From: Rhizobiaceae bacterium
GTDB taxonomy: Bacteria; Pseudomonadota; Alphaproteobacteria; Rhizobiales; Rhizobiaceae
Assembly: GCA_028865845.1 (NCBI GenBank)
Contig: JAGWJK010000241.1
Location: forward strand, 1-6,721
Direction of reading: 5' to 3'
Length of the DNA: 6,721 nt
In this document: positions 5,910-6,721 of the stretch, piece after piece
How positions within the stretch are numbered: position 1 is the first letter of the stretch
Layout of the letters: each line of letters begins with the position of its first letter
Notes under the pieces: generated by a model
The model's database searches: none
Told to the model about the DNA's origin: nothing
What the model saw: the letters and a program-made list of their open reading frames with translations, nothing else
Made by a program: the position numbers and the translations under genes

Positions 5910-6586
5910 TGGAGACCGCTGATCTCATCCGGTCTCTCGCGGACAATGTCACACCGGTAACCCGGCTTCGTCCGCCTCTGCTGCGAGCCGCGATATGGCT
6001 CTGCGTGGCCGTCGTGCTGATCGTTTTGCTGACGGCGATCCATGGTCTTCGGCCCCAGTTTGCCGAGCGAATGAGAGATACTGTGTTCGTGATCGGCATG
6101 CTGTCATCGCTGATAACGGGTATCCTGGCGGCGATTGCCACGTTCATGGTCAGTCTTCCCGACAAATCGCGTCTCTGGCTGCTTCTCCCCGTACCTGCGC
6201 TTCTGCTTTGGATGTCCAACATCGGTTATCAGTGCTTTGCGGGGTGGGTGACCCTGCCGCCGGGAGCCGTGACCGTCGAGGCGGCCTCGAGCTGCCTCCT
6301 GACACTGATCGTGACCAGCGTTCCATTGTCACTGTTGATGCTTGTGATGCTCCGGTATGTAGCGCTGCTTCGCCCTGTTTCAGTGGCATTGGTGGGCAGT
6401 TTGGCGGTCTCCGGCATCACGTCTTCAGCACTCTCGATGTTCCACCCACTCGACGCGACCGTTATGGTCCTGGGCTGGAATTTGGGAACCGCGCTTTTGT
6501 TCGTGGCGGCGGCTTTGATCTTCGGCCGAACAATCTCAAAAAGGGATCACTGGGCGCGCGCGCTCAGAAAGCGCGATCTGAGATGA
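5909..6586 (+). CDS. nrsF: NrsF/DUF1109 family six-helix anti-sigma factor
   Basis: The 225-residue inner-membrane protein begins with the family N-terminus ETADLIRSLADNVTPVTRLR, the cytoplasmic part expected to hold the sigma factor. Six helices follow at about 27-45, 58-82, 89-105, 130-148, 157-177 and 185-206. Members keep the cognate ECF sigma factor inactive until a metal or redox signal arrives. In Caulobacter NrsF two conserved periplasmic cysteines are needed for sensing. Here C129 at the end of the long periplasmic loop matches the first. At the second position, where many relatives have an HCPxD motif, the sequence reads FHPLDAT (residues 178-184) without a cysteine. C109 (GYQCFAGW) lies in the same loop as C129 and may replace it; C32 is inside helix 1. 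The ATG at 5909 overlaps the sigma factor stop. A TTG at 5906 is a less likely start. Confidence 0.9.
   Translation: METADLIRSLADNVTPVTRLRPPLLRAAIWLCVAVVLIVLLTAIHGLRPQFAERMRDTVFVIGMLSSLITGILAAIATFMVSLPDKSRLWLLLPVPALLLWMSNIGYQCFAGWVTLPPGAVTVEAASSCLLTLIVTSVPLSLLMLVMLRYVALLRPVSVALVGSLAVSGITSSALSMFHPLDATVMVLGWNLGTALLFVAAALIFGRTISKRDHWARALRKRDLR
6563..6582 (+). repeat. Short inverted repeat at the end of the operon
   Basis: CTCAGA (6563-6568) and TCTGAG (6577-6582) flank an eight-base loop at the 3' end of nrsF. No T-run follows, so it is at best a weak 3'-end structure. Confidence 0.2.
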
Positions 6587-6721
6587 TGGCCGCAACAAAG
6601 ACAAACCTTGAGCGCCGCCTGCCATCAAACTCATGTCAGTTTCGCGATTGACGGCGTACCCTCGCCCGTTACCCGCCACGTCATTTTTCATTGTGGGCGT
6701 AAGCTTTTGGATGTGCTCGCC

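Noticed and set aside
5995..6651. A 218-codon plus-strand frame overlapping nrsF.
   Set aside because: It is a shadow of the NrsF gene in another frame, without membrane helices or a known domain.
6650..6685. GGTAAC on the minus strand near 6673 as a second SigF-type promoter.
   Set aside because: CGAA occurs only about 23 bases further along instead of 16, so the spacing does not fit.
6536..6691. A 51-residue minus-strand frame starting with ATG at 6691.
   Set aside because: It overlaps the 3' end of nrsF, lacks a clear ribosome binding site and shows no family likeness.

Overview
This 6.7 kb window comes from a GC-rich alphaproteobacterium, most likely a rhizobial-type member of the Hyphomicrobiales. 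The evidence is codon use, the style of the proteins, and the Caulobacter-SigF-like sigma/anti-sigma pair. The genus is not certain. All supported genes lie on the + strand.

Region 1 (1-1069) holds the 3' part of an unrecognised gene and a small two-helix membrane protein gene with a charged C-terminal tail. Neither has a recognised function.

Region 2 (1070-1671) is about 600 bases with no convincing gene. Its last 100 bases carry a likely ECF-type promoter (GGTAAC, 16 bases, CGAA), followed by a leader of about 70 bases and a good ribosome binding site.

Region 3 (1672-6586) is one compact operon of seven genes. It contains: a secreted cysteine-containing precursor of the DUF2282/bufferin family (bufA); a DUF692 multinuclear iron enzyme that modifies such precursors (bufB); an unrecognised histidine-rich 325-residue protein; a DUF2063 precursor-recognition partner (bufC); a DoxX-family membrane protein; an ECF sigma factor; and a DUF1109/NrsF six-helix anti-sigma factor. 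From the unknown gene onwards, every junction is a 1- or 4-base stop/start overlap, so the last five genes are probably translationally coupled. By contrast, bufA and bufB are separated by 65 bases containing an inverted repeat.

The likely logic is as follows. A metal or redox signal (copper is the known bufferin ligand) acts on the NrsF-like membrane protein and releases the sigma factor. The sigma factor then transcribes the operon from the promoter upstream of bufA, including its own gene. The BufA precursor is modified on cysteines by BufB with BufC in the cytoplasm, then exported through its signal peptide to bind metal. The main novelty candidate is the histidine-rich protein inserted between bufB and bufC. 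A second is the apparent lack of one of the two conserved sensing cysteines in the NrsF-like protein.

The last 135 bases (6587-6721) hold no gene I can support.
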